Shown: one piece after another, positions 15,789 to 17,336 of the stretch
How the letters are laid out: each line of letters begins with the position of its first letter
Position numbering within the stretch: position 1 is the first letter of the stretch
From: Gammaproteobacteria bacterium
Lineage (GTDB): Bacteria > Pseudomonadota > Gammaproteobacteria > UBA6429
Length of the DNA stretch: 17,336 bases
Assembly (NCBI GenBank): GCA_003232015.1
Contig: QIKU01000167.1
Coordinates: forward strand, 1 to 17,336
Direction of reading: 5' to 3'
Position numbers and translations under genes: made by a program
The notes under the pieces: model-generated
What the model saw: the letters and a program-made list of their open reading frames with translations, nothing else
Databases searched by the model: none
What the model was told of the DNA's origin: nothing

Positions 15789-16617
15789 GAAAAACAAACA
15801 AGCCATGCGCTTATCAGAACAAGGTGTGTTTGCTGGGTTTGTTCGTGGTTCTAAAATTATATCAGTATTGTTGATTACCGTGTCTGTATTGGCCTGGAGT
15901 GTAATAAAAATAACCGATCCGCAAACGTTGCCTATTACTAAAGTGCGCGCATTGGGTGATTTTAGTTTTGTAACCGAAGAGATGTTACATAAAGCATTAA
16001 GTAACGGCGTTGGTCAGCAACAAGGTGTTAAATCAGAAATTGATATTCTTGAAAATAAAGGCTTCTTTAATATTGATGTTGACGTAATTAAACAAAGAGT
16101 AGAGACCATGCCCTGGGTGAAACAAGCTTCTGTGCAACGAGTTTGGCCGGATACGTTAATAATTGAAGTTGTTGAGCATAAAGCAGTGGCTTACTGGGGT
16201 AATAATGGGCTGGTGAGTGAGTTTGGGAAAGTTTTTTATCCCAATAAAAAAACCTACCCAAAAGCATTGCCCCGCTTTGTCGCAACTGAAGGTTTGGTTG
16301 AAAATTGTTTACGTTATTTTAACGATGCAACTGAAATGTTTGCAGCGATTAATTTAAAAGTTATAAAAGTTAAATTTAGCCCAAGGCAAGCCCTAACCTT
16401 AACATTGGGTAATGATGTCGAGCTTAATTTAGGTCGGAAAAATAAGTTGTACCGGTTGCAACGATTTACTCAGGTTTATTCAGCCTTAAGTGAGCGAATG
16501 ACACTTATTGAGCGTATTGATATGCGTTACACCAACGGGTTTAGTGTTAAATGGAAGCAACGCCAGGCAAAGGGCAAGCTTTATAATGAAGTAACGAGTG
16601 GCAGGGAAAATGTCTAA
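15781..16617 (+). CDS. ftsQ: Cell division protein FtsQ
   Basis: FtsQ is a bitopic membrane protein that binds FtsL and FtsB at the septum. The 278 residues comprise a cytoplasmic start, one membrane segment at about 24-44, a POTRA domain beginning at about TKVRALGDFSFVT (53-65), and the FtsQ beta domain. The conserved PWVKQASVQRVWPDTL (111-126) is clear. Between the first POTRA helix and GFFNID there is a longer polar linker (about 75-92) than I expect for the family. The first 8 nt lie inside the end of ddl. Confidence 0.94.
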   Translation: MFKKNKQAMRLSEQGVFAGFVRGSKIISVLLITVSVLAWSVIKITDPQTLPITKVRALGDFSFVTEEMLHKALSNGVGQQQGVKSEIDILENKGFFNIDVDVIKQRVETMPWVKQASVQRVWPDTLIIEVVEHKAVAYWGNNGLVSEFGKVFYPNKKTYPKALPRFVATEGLVENCLRYFNDATEMFAAINLKVIKVKFSPRQALTLTLGNDVELNLGRKNKLYRLQRFTQVYSALSERMTLIERIDMRYTNGFSVKWKQRQAKGKLYNEVTSGRENV

Positions 16618-17336
16618 GAAATTAGAAAAGAATTTAATCGTAGGCCTGGATATTGGAACGTCCAAAGTGGTTGCGATTGTGGGTGAGATAACACCTGAAG
16701 ATGAAATTGAAATTATTGGTATCGGCTCTCATCCATCGCGTGGCTTGAAGAAAGGGGTGGTTATTAATATTGAATCAACAGTGCAGTCAATACAACGCGC
16801 TATTGAAGAGGCTGAGTTAATGGCAGGTTGTCAGATCCATTCTGTGTATGCCGGTATTGCCGGTAGTCATATTCGTAGTTTGAATTCACATGGCATCGTT
16901 GCTATTCGTGATAAAGAGGTGTCAAACCCGGATGTCGAACGTGTGATTGATGCTGCACGTGCCGTTGCCATTCCTGCGGATCAAAAAATACTTCATATCC
17001 TGCCGCAGGAATTTATTATCGATAATCAGGAAAGCATTCGTGAACCAATTGGTATGTCGGGTGTGCGCCTGGAAGCCAAAGTACATATGGTAACCGGTGC
17101 GGTCAGTGCTGCGCAAAATATTATTAAGTGTGTAAGACGTTGTGGTTTGGAAGTGGACGATATTATTTTAGAACAACTGGCTTCCAGTCATGCAGTGTTA
17201 ACCGATGATGAAAAAGAACTTGGTGTTTGTTTGGTTGATATTGGTGGTGGCACAACTGACATTGCTGTGTTTACTGAAGGTGCTATTCGCCATACTGCGG
17301 TCATCCCGATTGCAGGAGATCAAGTCACTAATGATA
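16610..17336 (+). CDS. ftsA: Cell division protein FtsA, N-terminal 242 codons (cut by window end)
   Basis: FtsA is an actin-like ATPase that tethers FtsZ filaments to the membrane and signals to the divisome. The visible part starts MSKKLEKN and includes the phosphate-1 loop DIGTSK (14-19), the FtsA-specific 1C domain (about 85-165, with AGIAGSHIRS before it), and the phosphate-2 loop DIGGGTTD (210-217). A family AGDQVT follows just before the cut. The C-terminal membrane-binding helix and the FtsZ-binding parts lie beyond the window. CAGGG precedes the ATG at short spacing. The start overlaps ftsQ by 8 nt. Confidence 0.97.
   Translation, partial: MSKKLEKNLIVGLDIGTSKVVAIVGEITPEDEIEIIGIGSHPSRGLKKGVVINIESTVQSIQRAIEEAELMAGCQIHSVYAGIAGSHIRSLNSHGIVAIRDKEVSNPDVERVIDAARAVAIPADQKILHILPQEFIIDNQESIREPIGMSGVRLEAKVHMVTGAVSAAQNIIKCVRRCGLEVDDIILEQLASSHAVLTDDEKELGVCLVDIGGGTTDIAVFTEGAIRHTAVIPIAGDQVTND

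Noticed and set aside
1..17336. CRISPR arrays, insertion sequences, tRNAs, attachment sites or phage and defence genes
   Set aside because: I saw no spaced repeats, terminal inverted repeats, transposase motifs or tRNA-like folds. The window is almost wholly accounted for by rnpB and the dcw cluster.

Overview
This window holds the front two-thirds of a division and cell wall (dcw) cluster from a gammaproteobacterium outside the Enterobacterales. Four things point there: a Pseudomonas-like order with the RNase P RNA gene just upstream of mraZ, a MurE with the DNPR signature of meso-diaminopimelate ligases, an E. coli-length (360 residue) MraY, and a short type II MurB placed inside the cluster between murC and ddl. 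E. coli keeps murB elsewhere. The DNA is moderately AT-rich by eye, with many Lys, Asn and Ile codons. I could not assign a genus.

Layout. Positions 1-583 are poorly conserved. A possible minus-strand partial gene runs off the left edge behind a plausible divergent promoter. A short plus-strand stretch resembles the start of a TauE/SafE transporter and is probably a relic. Nothing can be supported from about 366 to 545. Positions 584-961 are rnpB, whose two ends form a perfect 10-bp P1 helix. It carries an extra hairpin in the P16-P17 arm compared with E. coli. Positions 1130-1244 hold the mra promoter and a 10-bp-spaced GTGGG-type repeat array, the expected MraZ operator. Fifteen plus-strand genes then follow without a real break: mraZ, rsmH, ftsL, ftsI, murE, murF, mraY, murD, ftsW, murG, murC, murB, ddl, ftsQ and the first 242 codons of ftsA.

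How the genes work together. MurC, MurD, MurE and MurF add L-Ala, D-Glu, meso-DAP and D-Ala-D-Ala to UDP-MurNAc. MurB makes UDP-MurNAc and Ddl makes the D-Ala-D-Ala. MraY and MurG convert the product into lipid I and lipid II. FtsW polymerises and FtsI cross-links septal peptidoglycan. FtsL, FtsQ and FtsA are scaffold and regulatory parts of the divisome. MraZ is the cluster's own repressor and RsmH methylates 16S rRNA. Most gene junctions overlap by 1-8 nt or are separated by 0-3 nt, so translational coupling is likely throughout. The only larger gap is 28 nt before murB.

I see no mobile element, CRISPR array, tRNA or previously undescribed system. The points worth a second look are the mraZ start and operator layout, the rnpB hairpin insertion, the odd left flank, and small extensions or insertions in MurD and FtsQ.
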